From contig NZ_CCYH01000029.1 in assembly GCF_000820765.1 (NCBI RefSeq), forward strand, positions 1 through 64,000: 64,000 nt of DNA, read 5' to 3'. Position 1 is the stretch's first letter. Each line of letters begins with the position of its first letter. Origin of the DNA: Candidatus Soleaferrea massiliensis AP7. GTDB lineage: Bacteria; Bacillota; Clostridia; Oscillospirales; Ruminococcaceae. Positions 18,729 through 27,900 of this stretch are shown here, piece after piece. The notes beneath the pieces are model-generated. The model was given only the letters and a program-made list of their open reading frames with translations. It did no database searches and was not told the origin of the DNA. The translations under genes and the position numbers were made by a program.

Positions 18729-18757
18729 TTGAAATTCTACGAATCGCATGATATTAT
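18729..18757 (+). promoter_or_regulatory. Promoter of the XRE regulator at 18789
   Basis: TTGAAA (18729-18734), 17 bases, TATTAT (18752-18757). The spacer includes a single TCTACG. Confidence 0.6.
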
Positions 18758-18788
18758 GATATTACCACGAGAAGAAAGGGTTGATTCT

Positions 18789-19103
18789 GTGAGCAGAGAA
18801 GAATATATCAAGGAGTTAATCAAAGAAAAAGGGCAAACTATTAAACAGTTTGCACAACAAATCGACATGCCGTACAGCACGTTGTTATCTATGTTGAACG
18901 GTTCTATCGGCGGTGCGGCCGTTGACAATGTCATTAAAATCTGCAAAGGGCTGGGCATCTCGATCAATGACCTGCAGAAAGCAGTCGATGAGACGCCTCA
19001 ATCCCCCGCCCTGCAGCTCAGCGACCATGAACGGCATCTGGTCATGCAGTACCGCAAAAACAAGCAGATGCAGTCCGCAGTCGACACGCTTCTGGGACTG
19101 TAA
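18789..19103 (+). CDS. XRE family transcriptional regulator
   Basis: A 104-residue protein. I choose GTG 18789, which follows GAAAGGG by a usual distance and lies just after the promoter; an in-frame ATG farther up would overlap the promoter. The HTH covers residues 8-65: QTIKQFAQQIDMPYSTLLSM, then a second half typical of the Cro/CI fold (VDNVIKICKGLGISINDL). A short helical tail (LSDHERHLVMQYRKN) is common in Firmicute XRE regulators. It is divergent from the smaller XRE gene. The targets are not visible. Confidence 0.85.
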   Translation: MSREEYIKELIKEKGQTIKQFAQQIDMPYSTLLSMLNGSIGGAAVDNVIKICKGLGISINDLQKAVDETPQSPALQLSDHERHLVMQYRKNKQMQSAVDTLLGL

Positions 19104-19168
19104 ACGGCTTTCCATTCTTCCTTATATTCAGCCATGAATCAATCGTCTCGATTATGGGGTATTTGCCG

Positions 19169-19197
19169 TTGTGCACATCTGTATGGCAATGTATAAG
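19169..19197 (+). promoter_or_regulatory. Promoter of the 63-aa protein gene
   Basis: TTGTGC (19169-19174), 17 bases, TATAAG (19192-19197). Confidence 0.5.
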
Positions 19198-19245
19198 CAT
19201 GGGACACACGGCAGATACTATAATTACGAAAGGGGTGTTAACATT

Positions 19246-19437
19246 ATGCAGGATATCAAACGACAGATCATTGCAGAGATCGATGACAGAATGGAAAGAC
19301 TCAAACAACATCGGGACGATCGAATTGTCGTCACCGGCAATCAGTACGAAGAACTCAACCAGGCTTTATCAAAGGTGATCGGTGTTCCGCTCATCGAAGA
19401 GCTGGACAGTCTCAAATCTTACGTACAGCAGCTGTAA
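19246..19437 (+). CDS. Small hypothetical protein, helical
   Basis: 63 residues, starting at ATG 19246 with GAAAGGGGTG in front. I do not recognise a family. The protein is charged and mostly predicted helix (IAEIDDRMERLKQHRDD, LIEELDSLKSYVQQL), has no cysteine, no membrane segment and no signal peptide. It has its own promoter and terminator, which supports a real gene. A soluble, perhaps dimeric cytoplasmic protein is likely; the function is unknown. Confidence 0.7.
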   Translation: MQDIKRQIIAEIDDRMERLKQHRDDRIVVTGNQYEELNQALSKVIGVPLIEELDSLKSYVQQL

Positions 19438-19443
19438 ACATCT

Positions 19444-19497
19444 GAAGAGCGCATCAAATGATCCACGGGATTTTTTGTATGCGCTCTTTTCTTTTTG
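19444..19497 (+). terminator. Terminator of the 63-aa protein gene
   Basis: GAAGAGCGCAT pairs with ATGCGCTCTTT over a longer loop and ends in TTTTCTTTTT. Confidence 0.7.
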
Positions 19498-19616
19498 CCG
19501 CTGTCCTGCGGCCCTTCTCAAAAATTCGTCCCGGCTTCGCGCTGTAAATATGGTATTATTCCGATGCAGACAATCATATAATAGAGGTAATAGAATGCGT
19601 ATACGGAGGAATCTGC

Positions 19617-20150
19617 ATGAAAAATTCAAATACTGAGCCGAACAGGGAACGTGCCATAGCCGTGAGCGACAGCGCGCCCTATCCTGAAATCACAGCGGAG
19701 CATGTGGACATCAAATATGTGCGGTGGATGACCCAGGACATGGCGGCCTCCAACAGTGAGATGAGCTCCATTTACATGTATCTCTATCAGCACTGGACCT
19801 ATAAAGAATCTCAGCCGAAGTTCTCCGAAACCATGCGCAGGATTGCCATGGTGGAAATGCATCATCTGGATATTCTGGGTACAATGGTTGCCGGATCCGG
19901 CGGCAGCCCGAAATGCCGCTCTGTCTGGGGAAACAACCGTGCCTTCTGGAACGGCGGCATGGTCAGCTACCGGCAAAATTACCGGCAGGCATTGCTCGGC
20001 AACATCCAGGCGGAACAGATGGCGTACAATCAGTACATCACACAATCCAACACCTGCCAGGATGAACAGCTGGCCGCCGTTTTCGCCCGGCTTGCCAAAG
20101 ACGAACAGATACATATTGATATTTTCAAAAAGTTCCTGTCCGAAATTTAA
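19617..20150 (+). CDS. Ferritin-like di-iron protein
   Basis: A 177-residue protein. Two helix pairs each contain metal-ligand patterns: SEMSSIYMYLYQHW with EMHHLDIL in the first half, and IQAEQMAYNQYI with KDEQIHIDIFKKF in the second. This is the Glu...Glu-x-x-His spacing of rubrerythrin/ferritin-like di-iron domains. There is no rubredoxin domain. A related group includes spore-coat and manganese-catalase-like proteins of Clostridia. Peroxide removal or iron handling is likely (family knowledge); the electron donor is unknown. GGAGG lies 8 bases before ATG 19617. It is monocistronic with a terminator just after it. Confidence 0.82.
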   Translation: MKNSNTEPNRERAIAVSDSAPYPEITAEHVDIKYVRWMTQDMAASNSEMSSIYMYLYQHWTYKESQPKFSETMRRIAMVEMHHLDILGTMVAGSGGSPKCRSVWGNNRAFWNGGMVSYRQNYRQALLGNIQAEQMAYNQYITQSNTCQDEQLAAVFARLAKDEQIHIDIFKKFLSEI

Positions 20151-20158
20151 AAGGAAAA

Positions 20159-20196
20159 CAAAGAAGGCCGGATGCTGTTATCCGGCTTTCTTTATT
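20159..20196 (+). terminator. Bidirectional terminator between the ferritin-like and sirtuin units
   Basis: AAAGAA-GGCCGGAT pairs with ATCCGGC-TTTCTTT across a short loop. Confidence 0.8.
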
Positions 20197-20227
20197 TTGT
20201 CCGCACAAAGCTGCCCATCTCCGGGTG

Positions 20228-20428
20228 TTACTGGCTCTTTTCCTGAAAATCAGGACATGCGGTATCCCCTTCGCCGATGCGCGTGCCTTCACCGATCCGG
20301 TAATTCCGGCTGAAGAAAACGCCTTTCTTTTGGCAGAAACAATAAAGAGAGCGGATATAGAGGGTGCTGCGGTCATCCCGGTAAAAATAGCGGCAATCCC
20401 TGCAATACCGGGCCGGTCTATTCTTCAT
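20228..20428 (-). CDS. Small cysteine-rich protein coupled to the sirtuin gene
   Basis: 66 residues with Cys at 9, 12, 30, 32 and 59, in the patterns YCRDCRYF, YCFC and ACPDFQ. The start ATG 20428 overlaps the sirtuin stop codon as ATGA, so translation is probably coupled. The CxxC...CxC...C arrangement suggests a zinc or iron-sulfur site (inference). I recall similar short proteins ending in CPDF as orphans in Clostridia but cannot name a family. Its partner role with the deacetylase is open. Confidence 0.65.
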   Translation of the reverse strand: MKNRPARYCRDCRYFYRDDRSTLYIRSLYCFCQKKGVFFSRNYRIGEGTRIGEGDTACPDFQEKSQ

Positions 20429-21144
20429 TCCGGCTCATCCATCCCTTCAAACGCTTTCCCAATGGGTTCCCTGATCAGCAGGGACGCCTGATGATCGGCC
20501 GGCGTAGGGGATTGATTGATCAGGACCAGCTTGTTCCCGCGATAGTACCTCAGCAATCCCGCCGCAGGATATACGACAAGCGAGGTCCCGCCGACAATCA
20601 GGACATCCGCCTGTTCAATGTAAAAAACGGCGCGTTCCAGAACATCCGCATCCAGCGGTTCTTCGTAAAGCACAACATCCGGCTTGATGACGCCGCCGCA
20701 GGAGCAGCGCGGAACGCCCTGTTCCTTCAAGATATCCTGCAGGCTGTAGGCACGGTGACAATCCATACAGTGGTTGCGATGGATGGACCCATGCAGCTCC
20801 AGCACATTCCGGCTGCCTGCCATCTGATGCAGCCCGTCGATATTCTGGGTGATCACCGCTTTGAGCCTTCCGCCGGCTTCGAGCCGTGCCAGCGCACGAT
20901 GCGCCGCATTTGGCCGCGCGGACGGGCAGATCATCCTGTCCCGGTAAAAGTCATAGAACGCCCCGGGGTTCTGCATGAAAAAATGATGGCTGATGATGGT
21001 TTCCGGCTCATACCGGTACTTCTGGTGATAGAGGCCGTCGGCACTCCGGAAATCCGGGATGCCGCTTTCCGTTGAAACACCCGCTCCGCCGAAAAATACA
21101 ATGTTGCCGCTGTTTTCCAAAACTGCTTGCAGCGCCTGATTCAT
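20425..21144 (-). CDS. NAD-dependent protein deacetylase (sirtuin)
   Basis: A 239-residue Sir2 protein. The NAD-binding motif GAGVSTESGIPDFRS, the TQNIDGLHQMAG block, the catalytic His in ELHGS and the four zinc cysteines (CMDC and CSCGG) are all present, so it should be active. The enzyme removes acetyl or longer acyl groups from lysines and releases O-acetyl-ADP-ribose and nicotinamide. I start at ATG 21144, which has AAAGGAGGG in front; an upstream in-frame ATG lacks such a site. It is followed by the Cys-rich 66-aa gene with an ATGA overlap. Confidence 0.95.
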   Translation of the reverse strand: MNQALQAVLENSGNIVFFGGAGVSTESGIPDFRSADGLYHQKYRYEPETIISHHFFMQNPGAFYDFYRDRMICPSARPNAAHRALARLEAGGRLKAVITQNIDGLHQMAGSRNVLELHGSIHRNHCMDCHRAYSLQDILKEQGVPRCSCGGVIKPDVVLYEEPLDADVLERAVFYIEQADVLIVGGTSLVVYPAAGLLRYYRGNKLVLINQSPTPADHQASLLIREPIGKAFEGMDEPE

Positions 21145-21241
21145 CGCTGTCCCTCCTTTTTCTTTCAGTATAGCACGTACGCATCCTTTTGCATAGATGT
21201 CCGGACCCATCAAATTTAAACTTATTTTATCGCGCCGGTTC

Positions 21242-21270
21242 TTCCATCTTCTCTAAAAAGATGTTATAAT
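21242..21270 (+). promoter_or_regulatory. Promoter of the lipoprotein gene at 21306
   Basis: TTCCAT (21242-21247), 17 bases, TATAAT (21265-21270). Confidence 0.45.
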
Positions 21271-21305
21271 AACGGTATCAAGAAGCACAGCGAGGAAGTG
21301 AAAAA

Positions 21306-21854
21306 ATGAAACGATGGATCATGCTTCTGCTCAGTGCAGTCCTGCTGTTGGTATCGGCTGGCTGCAGAGCGGAACCTGAAACAAGCAAACAGGGAAAAAA
21401 CCAGGCGCCTGCTATCAGCGTCACAGCAGAGGAGATAACCATCCCTTCCACATACGGCCTGAATCAATGGGACGGCAGCGTTTATGACCGGGAAGATACG
21501 TTTCTATCACTGATGTCCCCCGTGCAGGACATCAAGGACCTGCCGAACATCAGGCTGCATCAAACCATCCGCATCGAGCTTGATGGGGCGGCTCCCGATT
21601 CCTATACGCTGACCGATCAGATATTGACAAAGGAGGGTAAGCTGCGGTATGGGAACGCGGCTACGCAGGATGTGCCGATCACCTTTTCCGGCAGTCACTG
21701 TGAATTTGAACTTCTTCCCAACTACGCGGCATCGCTCAGTTCCAACGTCAAGGACTATGAGCCGGGCGCTACCATCCGGGGTTTCCGGCTGACCTGCAGC
21801 TGGGGAGATAACGAATGTGAGTATGCGTTTGTACTGCGCACCAATGCCTTTTAA
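21306..21854 (+). CDS. Small lipoprotein of unknown function
   Basis: 182 residues with a type II signal peptide: Lys/Arg, a long hydrophobic stretch, then VSAGC with Cys20 as the lipidated residue. A disordered linker (KQGKNQAP) is followed by a compact beta-rich domain of about 145 residues with two Cys (CEF near 133, and LTCSW/NECEY near the end). I recognise no family. It faces the outside of the membrane. AGGAAG lies before ATG 21306. It stands alone; the neighbours give no clue to its role. Confidence 0.8.
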   Translation: MKRWIMLLLSAVLLLVSAGCRAEPETSKQGKNQAPAISVTAEEITIPSTYGLNQWDGSVYDREDTFLSLMSPVQDIKDLPNIRLHQTIRIELDGAAPDSYTLTDQILTKEGKLRYGNAATQDVPITFSGSHCEFELLPNYAASLSSNVKDYEPGATIRGFRLTCSWGDNECEYAFVLRTNAF

Positions 21855-22199
21855 TAACAGCAGCTGTACGGCATGAAGAAAATAAGTTTGAAACGAATGT
21901 TTGGCAGAAAAAACATCTTCCATTATTGTTTGTACCGGTCTTATGATGAAGCGCAAGTGTACTGTAAAAGTTAAAAAAAGAGCATTTATTGATTCTTCCA
22001 GTCTGCACTCCATGTTATTCTAAGTCTTGTGCTGTCCAGAATTTAGCCCAAATCCCGCTGTATCTTACGAACATCCGGGCGCACCCCAAACATATGAAAC
22101 ATTTTGAAAGATGCATCATATAGAAACCCGTGTACAAATCATGATATCTGCTTTAATCATGCGAGTGCGCTTGACAAATTTGTATGGAGGAAATGATCA

Positions 22200-22642
22200 T
22201 TGATAATAAAAAAAGTGGTGGGTACAAAAAAGGAATTTATTGATCTGCTGTTGTTGGCTGATGAACAGGAAAACATGATCGACAAATACCTTGAGAATGG
22301 TGAAATGTTTGTATTGGATGATAATGGAGTAAAAGCTGAGTGCGTTATAACCAAAGAATCTGATGGTATTTATGAGCTTAAAAACATTGCTGTTTTGCGC
22401 CTGAGCATCAACGGAAAGGCTATGGGAAAAGCCTGATAGAATTCCTGTTTGCACATTATACCGACTGTAAGGTTTTATTTGTTGGAACTGGAGACTGTCC
22501 TTCGGCCCTGTCCTTTTATCATCGCTGCGGCTTTACAGAATCTCACAGAATCAAGAACTTCTTTATAGATCATTACGACCATCCAATGTTTGAAGATGAC
22601 ATACAACTGGTTGATATGGTTTATCTGAAAAAAGAACGATAA
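22200..22642 (+). pseudogene. GNAT acetyltransferase with a -1 frameshift
   Basis: The first half (from TTG 22200, GGAGG in front) reads through to TGA at 22434-22436 and gives GNAT strands 1-4 ending ELKNIAV. From about 22418 the second half continues one frame earlier as GYGKSLIEFLFAHY, the acetyl-CoA loop, then FYHRCGF and LVDMVYLKKER, to TAA 22640-22642. Joining the frames gives a normal acetyltransferase of about 147 residues. One missing G in AAAGGCTATGGG explains the break. It may be a true pseudogene or a sequencing error. Substrate unknown. Confidence 0.8.
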
Positions 22643-23141
22643 GGTTCAATCCGTCAGGTCAATTGAATGGCATCATTCTTGTGAAAAGATATGCTATTCT
22701 TTTTGACTTTCAATAATGGCAAGAAGGACACAGCCATACATAATACTGTACTGCTGTTGTTGGAGGCTCTTTCCCTCTGTGAATGCTTCACTGGGGCTGG
22801 TATACCTTCTTTAGAGGCGGCAAAAACAGATGCTATATGGCAGCCTTTCTTGCGGCCTGTTAGATCATCAGAAATGGAGTGCATATACCGTCTGCTGGAT
22901 TGAAACGGTTTTGATGGATTTTACCCATTTCCCAGAAAGCGCGCTTCATGCGTGATTGTATATTGATTTTCCAACTGAAAAAAACAAAAATTTATCCCCA
23001 TCTCCCAGCTCTGCAAAACAATGCCGCAAGAATTTATAAGACAATTTCTAGTATATATCGTACTATTGTTTTATGCGGACTTATAAGCTCTCCTATAAAA
23101 AGTTGTACGGCTTTATGAACTGCTTTTTTAATCTGAATAAG
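22643..23141. other. Gap without a recognised gene
   Basis: About 500 bases between the acetyltransferase and a terminator. Frames of 70 to 76 codons exist on both strands at 22654-22903 and have coding-like composition, but neither has a convincing ribosome-binding site or known motif. It may be a degraded gene. Confidence 0.35.
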
Positions 23142-23188
23142 AAAGAGTGTTTCGTTCTGCACACACGCAGAATGAAACACTCTTTTTT
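23142..23188. terminator. Strong terminator hairpin downstream of the hydrogenase gene
   Basis: AAAGAGTGTTTCGTTCTGC pairs with GCAGAATGAAACACTCTTT with one mismatch and a six-base loop. The plus strand has TTTTTT after it and the minus strand a weaker T tract, so it may serve both directions. Confidence 0.7.
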
Positions 23189-23318
23189 GATATCCGAATG
23201 ATTTTAAAATGGCCGATACTTCATGGTAATACTTGAGGAAACAATTCAATTGTGTCCCCAGGCATCAAAATCCCTCGGGCAAGCTTTCCGTCACAATCCT
23301 ACAGAACGATAATGCGAT

Positions 23319-24572
23319 TTAATCGAACCTTCTGGTAAAGATATCGCTTTCCTTCAAAAGGCTCTCCACCGTCTCGAAGCCCAGCCGATGCAGCAGCTCG
23401 ATGACATAGGGGTTGTCCAGCGGCGTCGGATATGCCGCTTCATCCCCATATACATCCACATGCTCCGCTCCCACCTGGCGGTCAATCAGGACGCGCGGGC
23501 CGCCGACACAGCCGCCGACGCAGCCCATTCCTTCCAGAAAGTTGGAGGTGTTCTTTCCCTCCTTGAGGTCGTTGAGCATCTCTTTGCAGGCGGGAACGCC
23601 GTTTGCCTGCCTTGCATGCACCTTGATCTTCCTGTCCGGATTCAGCCGGCGGACGGTGTTTTTGACCGCTTCACTGACGCCGCCGGTGCGCGCATAAATT
23701 CTGCCCGCGCGTGAGGAGTGATCCCGGTCATCCTCTTCCATTTTGGCCGGATCAATTCCGGTGAAATCAAATACATCCTGAATCTCCTGGAAGGTCAGCA
23801 CATAATCGACCGCGTCCGCGACATCCTTCTCCCGCGCTTCGGCCTTTTTGGCAATGCATGGACCGATGAACACGACCTTCGCGTCCTTTTCCAGATGCTT
23901 GATGGTGCGTCCGCAGGCCACCATGGGGGAAACCGAGCCGGGTACATGCGGCACAAGCTGATGATACACCCTGCGGATCATGCCGATCCACATGGGACAG
24001 CAGCAGCTGGTCAGCAAAAAATCCTGGTCGGTCTGGATGGTCGCGTCAAACTCGAGCGCTTCCTTCAATGTCAGGACATCCGCAAACAGCGCAACCTCGA
24101 CCATGCCGGTAAAGCCCAGCGCTTTGAAGGCACTGCGCAGCATGCCTGGCGTCACCTGCGTGGAGAACTGGCTGATGAAAGCCGGGGCGATGATTGCAAA
24201 GATCGGTGATTCGGCTTTTTTCAGTTCACGCAGCACCGGCAGGACATCCTTGCTGGCGACAAGCTTCTTGGATTTACAGTTATCGATGCATTCGCTGCAT
24301 CCGACGCATTTGTCGTCAAATACCGCAACATTGCCGTTTTCATCGATTTCCAATGCATCGAAGAGACAACGTCCCAGACAGCTGGTCTTGTCGTCATCCG
24401 AGCAGTTGCAGTTTCCAACCCGCCAAACCAGCGGGTATTTCTCCGGATTGAGCAGGCACTCCAGCTGATGCGGGTCGAAATCCTCTTTCCGGATTTTTTT
24501 AAGCTCCTCTTCCGAAGCATCCTGAGCGGTCGCTTTGACCAGCCGGCCATACAGTTCATTAAACGAAGGCAT
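23319..24572 (-). CDS. [FeFe]-hydrogenase-like protein, short form
   Basis: 417 residues. The H-cluster motifs are kept: TSCCCPMW (L1), GPCIAKKAEA (L2) and EGMGCVGGCVGG (L3), so an active-site cluster could be bound. Before them lie cysteines for two 4Fe-4S clusters: an unusual CNC-x7-C-x3-C group near residue 55 and a normal CVGCSECIDNC group near 90. There is no N-terminal 2Fe-2S or NuoG-like domain, which makes it shorter than the main fermentative hydrogenases. Such short forms in Clostridia include catalytic and sensory types; I cannot tell which. It would act in the cytoplasm with ferredoxin. AAAGGATC is the ribosome-binding site before ATG 24572. No maturase genes are nearby. Confidence 0.88.
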   Translation of the reverse strand: MPSFNELYGRLVKATAQDASEEELKKIRKEDFDPHQLECLLNPEKYPLVWRVGNCNCSDDDKTSCLGRCLFDALEIDENGNVAVFDDKCVGCSECIDNCKSKKLVASKDVLPVLRELKKAESPIFAIIAPAFISQFSTQVTPGMLRSAFKALGFTGMVEVALFADVLTLKEALEFDATIQTDQDFLLTSCCCPMWIGMIRRVYHQLVPHVPGSVSPMVACGRTIKHLEKDAKVVFIGPCIAKKAEAREKDVADAVDYVLTFQEIQDVFDFTGIDPAKMEEDDRDHSSRAGRIYARTGGVSEAVKNTVRRLNPDRKIKVHARQANGVPACKEMLNDLKEGKNTSNFLEGMGCVGGCVGGPRVLIDRQVGAEHVDVYGDEAAYPTPLDNPYVIELLHRLGFETVESLLKESDIFTRRFD

Positions 24573-24864
24573 TGTATCAGATCCTTTCTACGCAGGCGTT
24601 TTTGTCATACTCTTATAATATCACCATATCTTTGCCAAATTATGATGACAGCCCAAAAACAATACAAAGATCTTATGAAACACAGCTTGAAAAAGAAACA
24701 TATGCAATTGTGAAGGATTAAAATCCTGGTCTGTCAATCAGAAAACTGCTTCTTTCATTGTAGCCACAGCAATCAAAAAACTTATGCAATACACATATCC
24801 CGTTTAGTAAATTGGACGCATCTCACCTTTCGCAATAGAACCATATGCCGTTTTTGCCAAACGC
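24573..24864. other. Gap upstream of the hydrogenase gene
   Basis: About 290 AT-rich bases with the leader and presumed promoter of the hydrogenase gene (a TATAAG about 50 bases up, poorly matched -35). No gene seen. Confidence 0.35.
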
Positions 24865-24897
24865 AAAAGGACCGGGGAGAATTCCCCGGTCCTTTTA
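24865..24897 (-). terminator. Terminator of the GH27 operon
   Basis: AAAAGGACCGGGGA pairs exactly with TCCCCGGTCCTTTT over four bases. Confidence 0.9.
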
Positions 24898-24915
24898 AAA
24901 TGATTATGGCAGATA

Positions 24916-27900
24916 TTACTGAGCGTTCTGCTGATTCTGAAGCTCCAGCTTCCATTTCAGCAGGTCGAGGACATTGACTTTTCCGTTGCCGTCATAGTCG
25001 GCAAGGATTACCTGTTCTGGTGTGAATTCGCGCTGGCCGCCGATATACTCTTTGATCCAGGCCAGGTCTTCTTCATCCAGAACGCCGTTGCCGTTGACGT
25101 CGCCGCGTACAACGTTCAGTTCCTTATAAGCGGCGCCCAGGGCGGCAACTGCGTCGTCGACATCCTTCTGGGATACATCTGTTCTGTTGTATACATCCAG
25201 AACCTCTGCATAGACCTCCTGGAATGCCGCCCACTTCTCAGCGGTGTAGTTGGATTCGTCGAGCAGCTTGGACAGCATGATCATGCCGCAAAGCTCAGAT
25301 TTATCCACAACAACCTTGGAAGCGTCAAATGCAATGATTGCCGCGCGCAGATCCTTTGCTGCCGCTGCAATCTCTTCCATCGATGCGTCTTCGACCTTGT
25401 CGGCGACCTCCTGTGCCGCCGCGATAGCAGCTGAGAAGGTATCGACCGCTTCCTGAGGAGTCTGGCCGTCCAGGATGCCCGGTACAGCTGCTGCGAGCTT
25501 CGCATTGGCTTCTTCGATGATCTTGGAAAGCGGAGCGGTCGAGGTCATGAATCTCGGCTCAATCCAGCATGCATGGTCATACAGTGTGTCGTCATATTCG
25601 TCAACGACCAGTTTCAGAATATCGTAACCGACCATCGGTACATTGACTTCTATTGTCTCGGAATTGACATCCATAAACTGCTCATACAGGAGTTCATCGT
25701 CGCCATAGACCTTGTAGACCACATTGCCGTGACCCTGTGCCTTGTCGTTTTCCTTTACTTCGTCGCCAAGGCCGATCTTCGCGGTGAAGACACCCGGCGC
25801 GCCGTTCAGGTAATAGGTGACAGTACCCGGTGCATTGACCTGGAAGCCGCCGTCCGGTCTGCTGTAATCGACGCCGTCGAGCATCAGAGGACCGCCGTCC
25901 ACGTTCTGGCCGTCCACAGGATTTCTCCAGTATCCGGCAGCGGACATGGCGTTTGCGATGGTAAGCGCGCCGTTGTTGATGACGGTCGGCTCGTAGGATG
26001 TGATCTGCGGGTCAATCCAGTCCGCATGGTCGAAGTCCATGTTGCCGCACTCGTCGACAACCAGTCTCAGATAATCGTGGCCGAGCAACTTGACGTCGAT
26101 GTCCTTCGCAGCGCCCTTCCACTTCATCGTACCGCTGTCGAACAGGAGCTCGTCATCGCCGTAAACAAGGAAGCGGATATCTCCGTTGCCGCCGGAATCA
26201 TCGTCGGAACCGCATTTCGCTGTGAACTGGATGCCGCGTCCGCCGATGTAGTAAACCAGCTCGGACGGCGCATGGGTACCGATGCCCTTGTCATAGGTCA
26301 CGCCCGCGATCGTCAGCTTGTTGCCGTTGATCGAGCGGTCCTGACGGATGGTGCCCCATCCAGCCTTGCCGGATGTCCAGTTGTGTATGGTCAGAGGACC
26401 GTCCGGAAGCGGGTCGCCGGTCGCGGCGCCCCTGACGGTGACGATGCTGTCAAAGGTCACCTTGCTGATCTCCTTGTCGCCTGCGTACAGCAGATCCGCG
26501 ACGATGGTCAGCGGAGCGTTGTCAAGCGCGTCCTCGCCGGCTGTGATTTCCCACTGCACGGTGAAGGTGCCGCCGGTCGACAGGTCGTTGCCAACGGTGG
26601 AGGTAAGCGGTCTGACCTTGAAGCCTGCCGGCAGGTCCAATTTCAGTCCAACGTTCTCAACATCGATCTTGCCGCCGTTTGTGAACTTCGCAGAGACAAT
26701 CGCGGTCTCTCCGGCCTTCAGCGTATTCTTGGAAAGGGAACCGATGACATACGCGCCCTTTTCAATGTTTTCGTTCGGCTCGATGATGTACATCTTGACG
26801 CCGTGGGACGGAACGACTGCGGATGCGATCGCGGAATCAAATTCCACATTGGTGCCGTCTTCGTTCTTCTCCCATACGTCTTTCAGATGATAGACATAGG
26901 TTTTGTCCAGATTGTAGTGGTTCTCATAATAGTACTCGTCTTTCTCTTTGACCAGATTGCCGATCTCCGCAATTTCCATGCTCATCGGAGCCGCTTTCGC
27001 GGAGCGGTTGAACATGACTAAGGAAATCCTGCCGCCGGTCAGAGGCTTGACAAGGTATTCGAGATCGCCGTCGTCTTTGAACTTGATGCCCTGAATGCAC
27101 AGTTCATCCTGGTCAACTGCGATAGCGTCTTCATTTTTGATGATCTGCAGCACTTCGCCCTCGTCCTCGAGCTTTCTCAGGTCGTTGCCGAGGATCAGCG
27201 GGGATGCCATCTGGCACCACAGCGTGAAATGCGAAATGTTTTCGTCGTGGGTCAGAGAACCGTTGCCGACCTCGAGCATATCCGGGTCGTTCCAGCCGTA
27301 GTCCTCTGTCTCGCCATGATATTTGCCTGCGTACTCGTACAGGTTGACGTTGACGTCATAGATGCTCATGACGGAATTCCAGTTTGCACTGATATCTCCG
27401 GTGGTTCTCCAGAGGTTGCCGGTCTCTCCGCCCCAGATCCAAGGCTGACGGCCGCCCCATTCGCAGATGCTGAATGCGATCGGTCTGTTCGGCTGATTGT
27501 TCTCTTCAGCGTATTTCTGAGTCGCCTGCATGAGGTTGTCTCTCATAACGCCGTAGTTGTATCTCGCGGTGTCATAGTCTCTCTTTGCCGTGGTAATCGG
27601 GTTGTAGAAGCGCAGGGTGTTCTCGCCCGCTTTGAGCTCCAGCATCGCCGCCGCACGGCTGCCCGGTGCGCCGCCGTTGTAATTTGTCGCCGGAAGCATC
27701 ATGCGGTACGGGTGCTTGCTGTCGCCGTTGATGTCGACAAACATCGGAACCTCGGTGCTGCTCGGTTTCTTGTAGAAGTCGAGATTCAGCGCATAGGTGC
27801 CGTCCTCCGGAACGGTGACCGTGAAGGTCGCGGAACCGGCGTTGTTGCCCAGGCCGTCGATGTAGCTGGTACCGACCATCTTCGCGGTGCCCTCCAGCTT

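Noticed and set aside
18410..19103. Prophage regulatory switch (divergent XRE pair)
   Set aside because: No integrase, structural or lysis genes nearby; the neighbours are chromosomal housekeeping genes.
22654..22903. Overlapping 70-76 codon frames on both strands
   Set aside because: Coding-like composition, but no ribosome-binding site, no known motif and no way to choose a strand.
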